From Eubacterium sp. (lineage in GTDB: Bacteria; Bacillota; Clostridia; Lachnospirales; Lachnospiraceae): a DNA stretch of 37,186 bases. Under the pieces are notes generated by a model, which made no database searches, was not told the DNA's origin, and saw nothing but the letters and a program-made list of their open reading frames with translations. The position numbers and the translations under genes were made by a program. The stretch spans positions 1 to 37,186 of the forward strand of contig JALFIK010000024.1 in NCBI GenBank assembly GCA_022776205.1, in the 5' to 3' direction. Below are positions 1 to 8,608 of this stretch, one piece after another. Positions within the stretch are counted from its first letter, which is position 1, and each line of letters starts with the position of its first letter.

Positions 1-29
1 GTGGGAGGGACATTCCCGCAATTACCACA
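1..29 (+). promoter_or_regulatory. L1-binding-site-like leader before rplK
   Basis: The sequence GTGGGAGGG, a short hairpin (GGGA/TCCC) and then ATTACCACA can fold into an outer GTGG/CCAC stem, an asymmetric internal loop and an inner stem. This resembles the 23S rRNA L1 stalk (GUGGGAGG ... AAUACCAC), the target mimicked by autoregulatory L1 mRNA sites. A near copy precedes rplA. The left edge of the window may cut the element. The fold was drawn by eye and not computed. Confidence 0.65.
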
Positions 30-46
30 ATAGGAGGTTAGCTATC

Positions 47-472
47 ATGGCAAAGAAAGTTACAGGTTATATTAAATTACAGATTCCGGCAGGAAAGGCA
101 ACACCAGCACCGCCTGTAGGTCCTGCTTTAGGTCAGCACGGTGTGAATATTGTCCAGTTTACAAAGGAATTCAACGCCAGAACAGCAGACAAGGGCGATT
201 TGATCATTCCTGTAGTTATTACAGTATACCAGGACAGAACATTCAGTTTTGTTACAAAAACACCACCGGCAGCAGTATTATTAAAGAAATACTGCAATAT
301 CAAATCCGGATCAGGCGTTCCGAATAAGACAAAGGTTGCTTCAATTTCCAAAGATAAGATTAAGGAAATTGCAGAGATGAAGATGCCTGATTTAAATGCA
401 GCGAGTATTGAAGCAGCAATGAGCATGATTGCTGGTACAGCCAGAAGCATGGGCATTACTGTAGAAGATTAA
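47..472 (+). CDS. rplK: 50S ribosomal protein L11
   Basis: L11 of the large subunit forms the stalk base with 23S rRNA and takes part in the GTPase-associated centre and stringent-response signalling. The 141-residue product has the usual family length. It starts [18 protein letters not shown] and contains the hallmark proline-rich N-terminal stretch [16 protein letters not shown], followed by the C-terminal rRNA-binding domain ([14 protein letters not shown]) and the ending TARSMGI. The ATG is preceded by AGGAGG at good spacing. It is the first gene of an rplK-rplA pair; nusG/secE are expected upstream, outside the window. It is probably regulated by L1 through the adjacent L1-stalk-like leader. 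The assignment is secure. Confidence 0.98.
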   Translation: MAKKVTGYIKLQIPAGKATPAPPVGPALGQHGVNIVQFTKEFNARTADKGDLIIPVVITVYQDRTFSFVTKTPPAAVLLKKYCNIKSGSGVPNKTKVASISKDKIKEIAEMKMPDLNAASIEAAMSMIAGTARSMGITVED

Positions 473-495
473 TCGGATTTGACAGATACAACGAA

Positions 496-524
496 GTGGG
501 AGGGTCGCTCCCGATAATACCACA
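496..524 (+). promoter_or_regulatory. Second L1-binding-site-like element before rplA
   Basis: GTGGGAGGG, then CTCCC and AATACCACA, followed directly by the GGAGG ribosome binding site of rplA. It is a near-duplicate of the element at the left edge of the window. The outer stem GTGG/CCAC can pair; the inner stem may form as GGG/CCC or GGGAG/CTCCC. It closely matches the L1 stalk of 23S rRNA and is a likely site for L1 autoregulation of its own translation. Confidence 0.7.
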
Positions 525-537
525 GGAGGTTATTTAA

Positions 538-1227
538 ATGAAAAGAGGAAAAAGATATCAGGAAGCTGCAAAGCTTAGAGATAAAACAAACTTATATGAT
601 GCACCGGAAGCCATTGCCATCGTAAAAAAAGCAGCCAGTGCAAAATTTGATGAAACAATCGAAGCTCATTTCAAGATGGGTCTTGACGGACGTCACGCAG
701 ATCAGCAGATTCGTGGAGCTGTTGTATTACCTCATGGTACAGGTAAGAAAGTGCGTGTTCTCGTATTTGCAAAAGGTGATAAAGCAGAGGAAGCTGCAGC
801 AGCAGGAGCTGAATATGTAGGAGCAGAAGAACTGATTCCTAAGATTCAGAACGAAGGCTGGCTGGAGTTTGATAAGGTTGTTGCCACACCGAATATGATG
901 AGCGTGGTAGGTCGTCTCGGTCGTATCCTCGGACCGAAGGGCTTAATGCCAAACCCAAAGGCCGGTACAGTTACCATGGACGTTGCAAAAGCCGTTCAGG
1001 ATTTAAAAGCCGGTAAAATTGAGTACAGATTGGATAAGACCAATATCGTACACGTGCCAATCGGAAAAGCTTCTTTCACAGAGGAGCAGTTATCCGAAAA
1101 CTTCCAGACATTAATAGATGCAATTATTAAAGCAAAACCGGCAGCTGCAAAAGGCCAGTATATCAGAAGTGCTACTCTGACATCCACAATGGGCCCGGGA
1201 GTGAAGCTGAATCCGGCTCGTTTCTAG
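538..1227 (+). CDS. rplA: 50S ribosomal protein L1
   Basis: L1 binds the mobile L1 stalk of 23S rRNA near the E site, and in many bacteria it also represses its own mRNA. The 229 residues match the family length. The sequence shows the N-terminal [13 protein letters not shown], the domain II signature [22 protein letters not shown], and the C-terminal [11 protein letters not shown]. It has a strong AGGAGG site that sits immediately 3' of an L1-stalk-like RNA element, consistent with autogenous control. It is followed by a strong terminator and an unrelated gene; rplJ-rplL, which often follow in Firmicutes, are not here. Confidence 0.98.
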   Translation: MKRGKRYQEAAKLRDKTNLYDAPEAIAIVKKAASAKFDETIEAHFKMGLDGRHADQQIRGAVVLPHGTGKKVRVLVFAKGDKAEEAAAAGAEYVGAEELIPKIQNEGWLEFDKVVATPNMMSVVGRLGRILGPKGLMPNPKAGTVTMDVAKAVQDLKAGKIEYRLDKTNIVHVPIGKASFTEEQLSENFQTLIDAIIKAKPAAAKGQYIRSATLTSTMGPGVKLNPARF

Positions 1228-1284
1228 TTCGGGAATCCTGAATAAGAAACCGATGAAGAACAAAGCGGAGCGAATGTTTCGCTT

Positions 1285-1342
1285 AAAAACAGCGGATGGT
1301 CCGTTTATCAATGGATGAAGGGACTTTCCGCTGTTTTTCTTT
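1285..1342 (+). terminator. Rho-independent terminator after rplA
   Basis: AAAAACAGCGGA pairs perfectly with TCCGCTGTTTTT (12 bp), with an inner GTCC/GGAC helix and a U-rich 3' end. A smaller perfect hairpin, AGCGAA-TGT-TTCGCT, lies just upstream at about 1269-1283. Together they end the rplKA transcript. Confidence 0.85.
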
Positions 1343-1390
1343 GGAAAAGGTTAAGAAAAACATTAAAGAAAGCATACGGAGAGAAAAATA

Positions 1391-3688
1391 ATGGAAACAA
1401 AACCGAAGCAGTTTAACAAAGAGAAAAAAGCGGTTATTTATTTTCTGGCTGCTTTTTTGAGTATAGGTCTTGGGGCTGTTGCAGTTCTGTATTTGCAGGG
1501 CGGCATGAATAAATTAAGTTTCTGGGCTCCGCCGATTTTGAAGAGACTGACAGTTGCCTTTGTCATTTTTATACTTACAGTGGGAATCGCCCATTGTGTA
1601 AAGGAAAAACTCCACAGGAGAATCGGAGTGGTTCTTGTTATTTTACTGGCAGTGTTATCTGCGTGGCATATTTCCGGTGTCCGGGAAGAAATCGCATTAA
1701 AACCGCAGACTCTGCAGCTTGAACAGAAAGATTTTCGTAGATATGACATTGATAATGGGCATTTCAGAGTACGAGAAGCCCGGCCTAAAATAATAAAAAA
1801 AATAGAAAAAACCAGAATTGATAATATAAAGATTTATTTTTCAAAACCGCTGCCCCAGAAAACCCTTGTGAAAGTAAAGTATAAGAAAGAAATGGAAGAG
1901 AAATTCCGTTATGGAAAGAAAAAAGAAGTTTCTATGAAGAAGGGAAGTACTTCAGTACTAATTCCGGTGAAAGGGGCAGATGCCGTTGCCGTTAAGCTTG
2001 TTCTGGGGGAAAAAATCGGAAATGAATTTGATCTGGACCGTATAGAAATTAACGGAAATTATAAAGAACGTATTCAGGAAAAAGGAATGCGGTTTGTAAT
2101 GTATCTTGCAGCATTTTTGTTACTTCCGTGTTTGTTCCTGTTGTTCCGTACCGGTCAGGAATTTCAGATAAAGACAGATCAGAAACTGCCGATCAAAATT
2201 CTGTCGGCTCCATTTGGATTTCTTTCCATACTTTCTATTTTGCTGGCATCCCTTGCTACATATCTGGTGCACTGGGTAAAAACGACCTGCGGGGATGTCT
2301 CATTTTCAATTATCGTGTTGCAGCTTACCAGTCCGATTAAAGGGACTGACAGCACGATTATTAACAGTATAATTAAGTCGGGTATTATACCACCGTTCAT
2401 AATTACAATTACCATTGTGCTGGCATATTTGCTGATTGTGAGGGCGCTTCATCATATGGGAGAACTTCCGGTGAGGAAAATTCCGAGATGGAGTAAGATC
2501 ATGATTGAAATTGCCCTGGTAGTATTTCTTGTAAATACGATCTGTGTGCAGGGTACGAATGTAGGTATGTGGGATTATCTTTACAGCCTGAAACAGACGA
2601 CTACACTTTATGAGGATAATTACGTGGATCCATCCAGTGTGAATATGACATTTCCTGAGAAGAAGAGAAATCTGATTTATATTTATCTGGAATCCATGGA
2701 GAACAGTTACATGGATGAAGCTAATGGCGGAAATATGAACGATAATTATATCCCGAACCTGACGAAACTTGCAAAAGAAAATGTAAGTTTCTCAAACAGA
2801 GCAAATAAGCTGGGCGGATCCGTGTGCCTGGAGGCGACTGCATACACAGCAGGGGGGCTGATTGCCCAGACGGCAGGAATAAATCTGAAACTCGAGAACA
2901 CAGGTTCAATGTTTGGAAAGTTCCTTCCGGGACTGACTTCTCTCGGGGATATTCTTAATAAAGAAGGTTACAAACAGATGTTTTTATGTGGAAGCAACGG
3001 AGATTTTGCCGGACGTGACACTTATTTTAAAACCCATAAGGATTATCAGATTGAAGATTATAATTCCGCAATTGAAGAGGGTGATATCCCGTCAGATTAC
3101 AGGGTATTCTGGGGACATGAAGATGAAATCCTTTATAAGAGGGCTAAAAAACATCTGAAAAAAATGGCAGAGGATGGACAGCCGTTCAACTTTACAATGC
3201 TTACAGTAGATACCCATTATCCAAAAGGATACAAATGTCGACTGTGTAAAAATCAATATGAGTATCAGTATGCAAATGTAATTTCTTGTGCAGACCAGCA
3301 GGTTTATGATTTTGTGAATTGGATAAAACAGCAGGATTTCTTTGAGAATACAACCATTATCATTGCGGGTGATCATACGACCATGGTTGATACGGCAGAC
3401 CCATTCTGGACGAATCTGGATGATGATTATAAGAGGACCGTGTATAATGTGATTATTAATCCGGGGTGTTCTTATAAAAAAGAAGTGACCAGAAAAAGAA
3501 ATTTCTCCACAATGGATATGTTTCCAACCACACTGGCAGCCCTGGGTGTTCAGATTGATGGAAATCGTCTCGGCCTCGGAACCAATTTATTCTCCGGCGA
3601 AAAAACGCTCCCGGAAAAATACGGTGTGAAATATCTTAACACGGAACTGAAGAAAAACGATAAAGAATATAATAAATTCTATGAGTAA
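1391..3688 (+). CDS. LtaS/MdoB-family membrane phosphoglycerol transferase (sulfatase fold)
   Basis: This 765-residue polytopic membrane enzyme of the alkaline-phosphatase/sulfatase superfamily probably transfers phosphoglycerol or a similar phospho-alcohol to an envelope glycan or teichoic acid. The N-terminal part has hydrophobic segments near residues 15-95, a soluble outer region of about 130 residues, then further segments around 235-390. The catalytic domain starts near 425 (NLIYIYLESMENSYM). It has a presumptive nucleophile Thr in EATAYTAGGLIAQTAGI, a metal-binding-type GDHTTM near 660, and a partner motif TVDTHYPKG. The GGLIAQTAGI stretch recalls OpgB/MdoB more than classical LtaS. 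It is about 100 residues longer than typical LtaS because of the outer region. It stands alone between two terminators. The substrate is not determinable from sequence. Confidence 0.8.
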   Translation: METKPKQFNKEKKAVIYFLAAFLSIGLGAVAVLYLQGGMNKLSFWAPPILKRLTVAFVIFILTVGIAHCVKEKLHRRIGVVLVILLAVLSAWHISGVREEIALKPQTLQLEQKDFRRYDIDNGHFRVREARPKIIKKIEKTRIDNIKIYFSKPLPQKTLVKVKYKKEMEEKFRYGKKKEVSMKKGSTSVLIPVKGADAVAVKLVLGEKIGNEFDLDRIEINGNYKERIQEKGMRFVMYLAAFLLLPCLFLLFRTGQEFQIKTDQKLPIKILSAPFGFLSILSILLASLATYLVHWVKTTCGDVSFSIIVLQLTSPIKGTDSTIINSIIKSGIIPPFIITITIVLAYLLIVRALHHMGELPVRKIPRWSKIMIEIALVVFLVNTICVQGTNVGMWDYLYSLKQTTTLYEDNYVDPSSVNMTFPEKKRNLIYIYLESMENSYMDEANGGNMNDNYIPNLTKLAKENVSFSNRANKLGGSVCLEATAYTAGGLIAQTAGINLKLENTGSMFGKFLPGLTSLGDILNKEGYKQMFLCGSNGDFAGRDTYFKTHKDYQIEDYNSAIEEGDIPSDYRVFWGHEDEILYKRAKKHLKKMAEDGQPFNFTMLTVDTHYPKGYKCRLCKNQYEYQYANVISCADQQVYDFVNWIKQQDFFENTTIIIAGDHTTMVDTADPFWTNLDDDYKRTVYNVIINPGCSYKKEVTRKRNFSTMDMFPTTLAALGVQIDGNRLGLGTNLFSGEKTLPEKYGVKYLNTELKKNDKEYNKFYE

Positions 3689-3703
3689 AGAAAATATGAT
3701 TGA

Positions 3704-3737
3704 AAAAAACCGGCGGGAATCTCCCGCCGGGATTTTT
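3704..3737. terminator. Bidirectional terminator between the LtaS-like gene and htpG
   Basis: CCGGCGGGA-ATC-TCCCGCCGG is a perfect 9-bp GC-rich stem, flanked by an A-run on the left and a T-run on the right. It can terminate both converging genes. Confidence 0.92.
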
Positions 3738-3743
3738 TGTCTT

Positions 3744-5741
3744 TTATTTAGTGAGGACAGATAAGATTTTGTTGGAGCGGGTGACGAACTTTGTCATCTC
3801 CTCCGGTTTTAACGGATGGTTTGCAAGACGGGCAAGATCGTAAAGCTGCTGACAAATCAGTTCTGTGTTTTCATTTTCCTCATTTTCCAGAACGTATTTT
3901 ACAAGGTCGTTATTCATATTAAGTACGAGGGTTTCTCCTTCTGTACCAAGTCCGGTGGAACTGTTGCTCATGCCGTACATTTCCATCATTTCAGCCATAC
4001 GTCTCGTCTGTTCCGGAACGGTGATCATGGAAGGAACGTCTGCATTTTTAAGCTTCTCTACTTTCAGTATAAGGTTCTCTACTCCGGTTGCCTTTTTGAA
4101 TTTTTCGGCCAGCTTTTCTGTCAGATCCTTTTCCTCGTCCTCGCTGAGGTCTTCCTTGAAGTTTTCGGTAAGATCTGCATCAATACGGGTAAATTTAACA
4201 TCAGGATTTCTTTGCTCAAGATGAGTGATAAATGTAGTGTCAATCTGGTGTGTTAGATAGATTGCATCAATTTCCTGCTCTTTAAACATATTAATGTACT
4301 GGGACTGGGCAACTTCATCGGTAATATAGAATACCTGGTTTTCATGTTTCTCTTTTCCTGCTTCGAGGTAATCCGGAAGAGTAATATATTTTCCTTCCAT
4401 ATTTTTGAAAATGATATAATCTTTCATCTTCTCATTAAATTTTTCATCGCGGATGCAGCCGAATTTAATGAATGGACTGATATCGTCCCAGTATTTCTCG
4501 TAGTTTTCACGATCGGTCTTGCACATACCGGAAAGTTTTTCCGCAACTTTCTTTGTGATATAGTTGGAAATCTTCTTTACAAATCCGTCGTTCTGGAGAG
4601 CACTTCTTGATACATTAAGAGGCAGGTCAGGACAGTCGATGCAACCTTTTAATAAGAGCAGATATTCCGGAATGACTTCTTTAATGTTGTCTGCGATAAA
4701 TACCTGATTGTTATATAATTTAATGGTTCCTTCAATGGTATCGTATTTGGAATTGATTTTTGGGAAATACAGGATACCTTTTAAGTTGAACGGATAATCC
4801 ATGTTCAGATGAATCCAGAATAAAGGTTCTCTGTAATCGTGGAATACATCGCGGTAAAATTCCTTGTATTCCTCTTCCGTACAGTCATTTGGATGTTTTG
4901 TCCAGAGAGGATGAATCTGGTTGATCGGCTTTGGAGTATCGTCTTCTTCCTCTTCTTCCTCCTCGTCCTCTTCAATTTCGTCATCCAGGGTAACATCACC
5001 GTTTTCATCGGTTTCTTTTTCTTCCTCAGATTTCTCTTCTTCGGTATCCACGTCCACAATCTCCTGCTCGGCGGATTTCTTTGCGGCTTCTTCTGCTTTT
5101 TTCTCTTCTTCTTCCTCGTTAAAGAAATAGATTTCTACCGGCATAAAGGAACAATATTTGTCCAGAACTTCACGACAGCGGTATTCGTTACAGAATTCAT
5201 AACTTTCATCATTTAAGTACAGAGTAATTGTTGTTCCCCGTTCTTCCCTGTCACCGTCTTCCATATCAAACTCTGTACCGCCGTCACATTCCCAGTGTAC
5301 CGGCTTTGCTCCTTCTATATAGGAGAGAGTATCAATGGTAACTTTGTCGGCTACCATGAATGCAGAATAAAAACCAAGTCCGAAATGGCCAATGATCTGC
5401 TCGTCATTTGCTTTGTCCTTGTACTGGGCGAGGAAGGCTTCCGCGCCAGAAAAAGCAATTTGATTGATGTATTCGTCCACTTCATCTTCTGTCATTCCAA
5501 TACCGTTATCTTTAAATACGATGGTCTTGTCTGTCGGGTTAACCCACACTTCTACTTTATACTGATTTCCTTCCGGTTCTTCAAATTCTCCCATCACTGA
5601 TAATTTTTTCAGTTTTGTGATGGCATCACAGCCGTTGCTGACCAGCTCACGGATAAAAATATCGTGGTCAGAATAAAGCCATTTCTTTATTATAGGAAAA
5701 ATATTTTCGCTGTTGATTGATAAACTGCCCTGTTTTGCCAT
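3744..5741 (-). CDS. htpG: Hsp90-family chaperone HtpG with a long acidic linker
   Basis: ATP-dependent cytosolic chaperone. The GHKL ATPase domain shows ELVSNGCDAI (N-box), DNGIGMT and GHFGLGFYSAFMVAD. The middle domain begins near IHPLWTKHPNDCTEEEYKEFY and includes SRSALQNDG. The C-terminal dimerisation region ends SNKILSVLTK. The length is 665 residues, about 40 more than E. coli or B. subtilis HtpG. The difference lies in a highly acidic segment at residues about 208-269 (more than half Asp/Glu), placed exactly where eukaryotic Hsp90 carries its charged linker. The start is the ATG after AAGGAGATGCTATT. A CIRCE operator and a consensus promoter lie upstream, so HrcA control is likely. The family call is secure; the role of the linker is unknown. 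Confidence 0.97.
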   Translation of the reverse strand: MAKQGSLSINSENIFPIIKKWLYSDHDIFIRELVSNGCDAITKLKKLSVMGEFEEPEGNQYKVEVWVNPTDKTIVFKDNGIGMTEDEVDEYINQIAFSGAEAFLAQYKDKANDEQIIGHFGLGFYSAFMVADKVTIDTLSYIEGAKPVHWECDGGTEFDMEDGDREERGTTITLYLNDESYEFCNEYRCREVLDKYCSFMPVEIYFFNEEEEEKKAEEAAKKSAEQEIVDVDTEEEKSEEEKETDENGDVTLDDEIEEDEEEEEEEDDTPKPINQIHPLWTKHPNDCTEEEYKEFYRDVFHDYREPLFWIHLNMDYPFNLKGILYFPKINSKYDTIEGTIKLYNNQVFIADNIKEVIPEYLLLLKGCIDCPDLPLNVSRSALQNDGFVKKISNYITKKVAEKLSGMCKTDRENYEKYWDDISPFIKFGCIRDEKFNEKMKDYIIFKNMEGKYITLPDYLEAGKEKHENQVFYITDEVAQSQYINMFKEQEIDAIYLTHQIDTTFITHLEQRNPDVKFTRIDADLTENFKEDLSEDEEKDLTEKLAEKFKKATGVENLILKVEKLKNADVPSMITVPEQTRRMAEMMEMYGMSNSSTGLGTEGETLVLNMNNDLVKYVLENEENENTELICQQLYDLARLANHPLKPEEMTKFVTRSNKILSVLTK

Positions 5742-5822
5742 AATAGCATCTCCTTACTTATATTATATTTCTATTTGTGCACGTTTTTAATTATACAGAC
5801 GTGCTGTTTTGTCGATATTACT

Positions 5823-5851
5823 ATAGTAATACCACTTCTACTTAATGTCAA
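5823..5851 (-). promoter_or_regulatory. SigmaA promoter of htpG
   Basis: On the minus strand, TTGACA, a 17-nt spacer and TACTAT form a near-consensus promoter upstream of htpG. The -35 is 7 nt from the CIRCE operator, so HrcA bound there could block polymerase. Confidence 0.8.
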
Positions 5852-5858
5852 GAAAAAA

Positions 5859-5885
5859 TTAGCACTCATTTAAAATGAGTGCTAA
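5859..5885. promoter_or_regulatory. CIRCE operator (HrcA site)
   Basis: TTAGCACTC, a 9-nt spacer and GAGTGCTAA form a perfect match to the CIRCE inverted repeat recognised by the heat-shock repressor HrcA. It lies in the divergent region between htpG and the siroheme reductase, next to the htpG -35. Confidence 0.97.
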
Positions 5886-5929
5886 CAAGAAAAAGAATAT
5901 ACTTTATCCTTTTTTACAGCAGTACTTTA

Positions 5930-5938
5930 TGATATACT
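5930..5938 (+). promoter_or_regulatory. Extended -10 promoter of the siroheme reductase
   Basis: TGATATACT reads as an extended -10 (TGn plus TATACT), about 55 nt before the start codon. No good -35 hexamer is at standard spacing, which fits the extended -10 class. Confidence 0.5.
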
Positions 5939-5993
5939 ATAGAATGGTAAAAATAAAGCATTTTGTTAATCTTGACAACGAAGGGGAGAATTT

Positions 5994-7529
5994 ATGGAGA
6001 ATTTAATGAAGGAATTCAGGGAAGATATTAAAGACTTTCGTGAAATGACAGATAAATTTTACGGAAAAGAAGTCAGCATGAAAGAGTATAAGGGATTTTC
6101 CGGGGGTTTTGGCAGTTATGCGCAAAGAGGCGGGAATGTCAGCATGATTCGTTTCCGTCTGCCGGGAGGAAGAATTTCGAAGGACAAATTGAAATTTCTG
6201 GCAGATACGGTGGAAAAATATCAGATAAACAAAGCGCATCTTACCACATGCCAGGCAGTACAGTTCCACAATGTGGAGGGAAAATTTGTCGGAGATATTA
6301 TGGAAGAGGCTCTCGATGCCGGGATTATTACCCGTGGTGGCGGCGGCGATTTTCCTCGTAATGTCATGGTGTCACCGCTGTCTGGTGTGGAGAAGGGGGA
6401 ATATTTTGATGTACTGCCTTTTGCACAGAAGGTATCCGACTATTTGATTACTCAGATTAAAGCAGTGCATATGCCGAGAAAACTGAAAGTCGGATTTTCT
6501 AATTCTCCAGCCAACGTGACCCATGCTACTTTCCGTGATCTGGGATTTGTGGCAAGAGAGAATGGAAATTTTGATGTGTACAGTGCCGGCGGGCTTGGAA
6601 ATAATGCGAGATTTGGAGTGAAGGTTGGAGAAGATGTGGCTCCATCCGAATTACTTTATTATGTTAAGGCTATGATTGAGACATTTATTACCTATGGCAA
6701 TTATGAGAATCGCGGAAAGGCAAGAACCCGCTATATGCAGGAAACCCTTGGAGAGGAAGGATATAAAGAGGCGTTTCAGAAAAAACTGGATGATGTAAAA
6801 GGGAAATATGATCTTTCCATGACTGTGGAAGAAATTTCCCATATGAAGGAAGGAAATGGAAGTACCGTTTTTGACAGCCGTGTTATCGAGCAGAAACAGG
6901 AAGGGTTGTATACAGTTGTTTATCATCCGATTGGCGGGATCATTCCGGTTGATAAATTTGGAGAACTTTATGGTGTAATCAGAGATATGGAAGAAGCAGA
7001 GCTTCGCATTGCACCAGATGAAACGCTTTACATTATTAATCTGAACGGAGAGGAAGCAAAGAAGGTACTTTCCGTAACCTCAGACGGAGCCAAAACATTG
7101 TTCGAAACATCCGTAGCCTGTATCGGATCCACGATTTGTCAGGTGGGGCTCAGAGATTCCCAGGGCCTTCTTGCGGCAATCATTCAAGAAGTGGATGCCC
7201 ATAATTTTGCAGACGGAGTACTTCCACGGATTCATATCTCAGGATGTCCGTCTTCCTGCGGAACGCACCAGATTGGTCAATTAGGATTCCGGGGAGCGTC
7301 AAAGAAGGTAGATGGTAAGATGCAACCGGCGTTTGCCTTCTTTGTTAACGGATATGATGGACAGGGAGAAGAGCGTTTTGGAGAAGAATGGGGTATCATG
7401 ACCGCAGAGGATATTCCTCATTTCTTTGTGGATCTGGGAGAAGAGATTTCCCGTCAGGACATGACCTACGATGAATGGTTTGAAAAGAAACCGGAAGATT
7501 TAAGAAAAATAGCAGAGAAATATTTGTAA
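5994..7529 (+). CDS. Ferredoxin-type nitrite/sulfite reductase (siroheme, 4Fe-4S)
   Basis: Cytosolic siroheme/4Fe-4S enzyme carrying out six-electron reduction of nitrite to ammonia or sulfite to sulfide. The 511-residue product has the duplicated ferredoxin-like/NIR_SIR layout. The cluster and siroheme ligands are visible as C376-x5-C382 (CIGSTIC) and C418-x3-C422 (GCPSSCG), followed by GTHQIGQLGFRG. The N-terminal half has RLPGGRISKDKL and a substrate-pocket-like RGGGGDFPRNV. It has a GGGGAG ribosome binding site. No siroheme synthesis, transport or electron-donor gene is adjacent, so nitrite versus sulfite cannot be decided here. It is monocistronic, between an extended -10 promoter and a terminator. 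Confidence 0.9.
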   Translation: MENLMKEFREDIKDFREMTDKFYGKEVSMKEYKGFSGGFGSYAQRGGNVSMIRFRLPGGRISKDKLKFLADTVEKYQINKAHLTTCQAVQFHNVEGKFVGDIMEEALDAGIITRGGGGDFPRNVMVSPLSGVEKGEYFDVLPFAQKVSDYLITQIKAVHMPRKLKVGFSNSPANVTHATFRDLGFVARENGNFDVYSAGGLGNNARFGVKVGEDVAPSELLYYVKAMIETFITYGNYENRGKARTRYMQETLGEEGYKEAFQKKLDDVKGKYDLSMTVEEISHMKEGNGSTVFDSRVIEQKQEGLYTVVYHPIGGIIPVDKFGELYGVIRDMEEAELRIAPDETLYIINLNGEEAKKVLSVTSDGAKTLFETSVACIGSTICQVGLRDSQGLLAAIIQEVDAHNFADGVLPRIHISGCPSSCGTHQIGQLGFRGASKKVDGKMQPAFAFFVNGYDGQGEERFGEEWGIMTAEDIPHFFVDLGEEISRQDMTYDEWFEKKPEDLRKIAEKYL

Positions 7530-7540
7530 TAGATTAATCC

Positions 7541-7568
7541 AATAACCCCGGCTATAGCCGGGGTTATT
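7541..7568 (+). terminator. Terminator after the siroheme reductase
   Basis: AATAACCCCGGC-TATA-GCCGGGGTTATT is a perfect 12-bp stem with a 4-nt loop. The T-tract after it is short, so termination may be partial. Confidence 0.75.
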
Positions 7569-7682
7569 CTGATGGTGCGGACAGTTGTTTTAGTTTATGT
7601 CACATAATGACGATTCAAAGAATGGAACTTCGGGATTATTTTATTATCACAAGAAAATCTCTGTTTCTCAGAAAGAATGTAT

Positions 7683-7710
7683 TTGAATTTTATTCTTTAT
7701 GTGTTAAGAT
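7683..7710 (+). promoter_or_regulatory. Promoter of the pilus operon
   Basis: TTGAAT, a 16-nt spacer and TAAGAT, with TGT directly before the -10 (extended -10 type), lie about 37 nt upstream of the sortase start codon. Confidence 0.55.
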
Positions 7711-7746
7711 AAGAATAAGAAAATCCGGGAGAAATAGGATGATAGT

Positions 7747-8592
7747 ATGAAAAGTAAATTAATGAGAACCACAGTCATTCTGCTTTTTGCTGCCGGCTTA
7801 CTTATTTTTAATTATCCGGTGCTAAGCAGCCTGTATAATCAGATTCAACAGAATAAGCTCATGGATGCTTATGATACCAAGGTAGGTACCATGAGTGAGG
7901 CGGATAAAAAGAAATATCTGAAGGAAGCAGCGATTTATAATAAGAAACTGGCAGAGCAGAGAGTGCAATTATCAGATGCCTTTTCTGAGGAAGGAGAAAA
8001 AAAGGATGCGCGGTATGATAAAGTGCTTGCCATTGATAAAAGTGGTGTGTTGGGAAGCATAGAGATACCGAGGATTTCCCTGTATCTTCCCATTTATCAC
8101 GGAACTTCTTCTGAAGTTCTTGAGAGGGGAATCGGTCATCTGGAGGGGACATCCTTCCCGGTGGGAGGAGAGAATACTCATGCCGTTCTTACGGGACACA
8201 GGGGACTGCCAAGTGCAGAATTATTTTCAAATCTTGATCAGATAAAGAAACAGGATATATTTTATATTCATATTCTGGGAGAAACACTGGCCTATAAGGT
8301 GTTTTCTGTTGAGACGGTTGAACCGTCGCAGACGGATCATCTGGTCGTGGAAAAAGGACAGGATCTTGTTACACTTGTCACCTGTACACCTTACGGTGTA
8401 AATACTCACAGGCTTTTGATTCATGGTTACAGGATCCCTTATAAAGAACCTGCGAAGAAAAATACAGTGAAAGAGAATCTCTGGAAATGGATCTGGAAAC
8501 AGAAGACATTTTTAGTTTCCATCCTCATTGTTCTTTTGGCAGTATTGTTTGAGATGGCACAACTGGTTAAGAAACGCCGAAAAAAAGCTTGA
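7747..8592 (+). CDS. Class C (pilin-polymerising) sortase
   Basis: Membrane-anchored cysteine transpeptidase that cleaves pilin sorting signals and joins subunits. The 281-residue product has an N-terminal transmembrane segment (about 8-27) and a second one near the C-terminus (about 254-272), a pattern typical of class C. The catalytic His is in LTGHRGLPSA, the Cys in TLVTCTPYGVNTHRLLIHG (Cys near 214), and the Arg in HRLL; TPYGVNTHRLL is characteristic of SrtC. The downstream pilin starts 16 nt later and shares the promoter. It is probably dedicated to that pilin, since no other sortase substrate is adjacent. The start codon is the only in-frame ATG here, with a modest RBS. Confidence 0.93.
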   Translation: MKSKLMRTTVILLFAAGLLIFNYPVLSSLYNQIQQNKLMDAYDTKVGTMSEADKKKYLKEAAIYNKKLAEQRVQLSDAFSEEGEKKDARYDKVLAIDKSGVLGSIEIPRISLYLPIYHGTSSEVLERGIGHLEGTSFPVGGENTHAVLTGHRGLPSAELFSNLDQIKKQDIFYIHILGETLAYKVFSVETVEPSQTDHLVVEKGQDLVTLVTCTPYGVNTHRLLIHGYRIPYKEPAKKNTVKENLWKWIWKQKTFLVSILIVLLAVLFEMAQLVKKRRKKA

Positions 8593-8608
8593 AGAAGGAG
8601 GTAAATGA

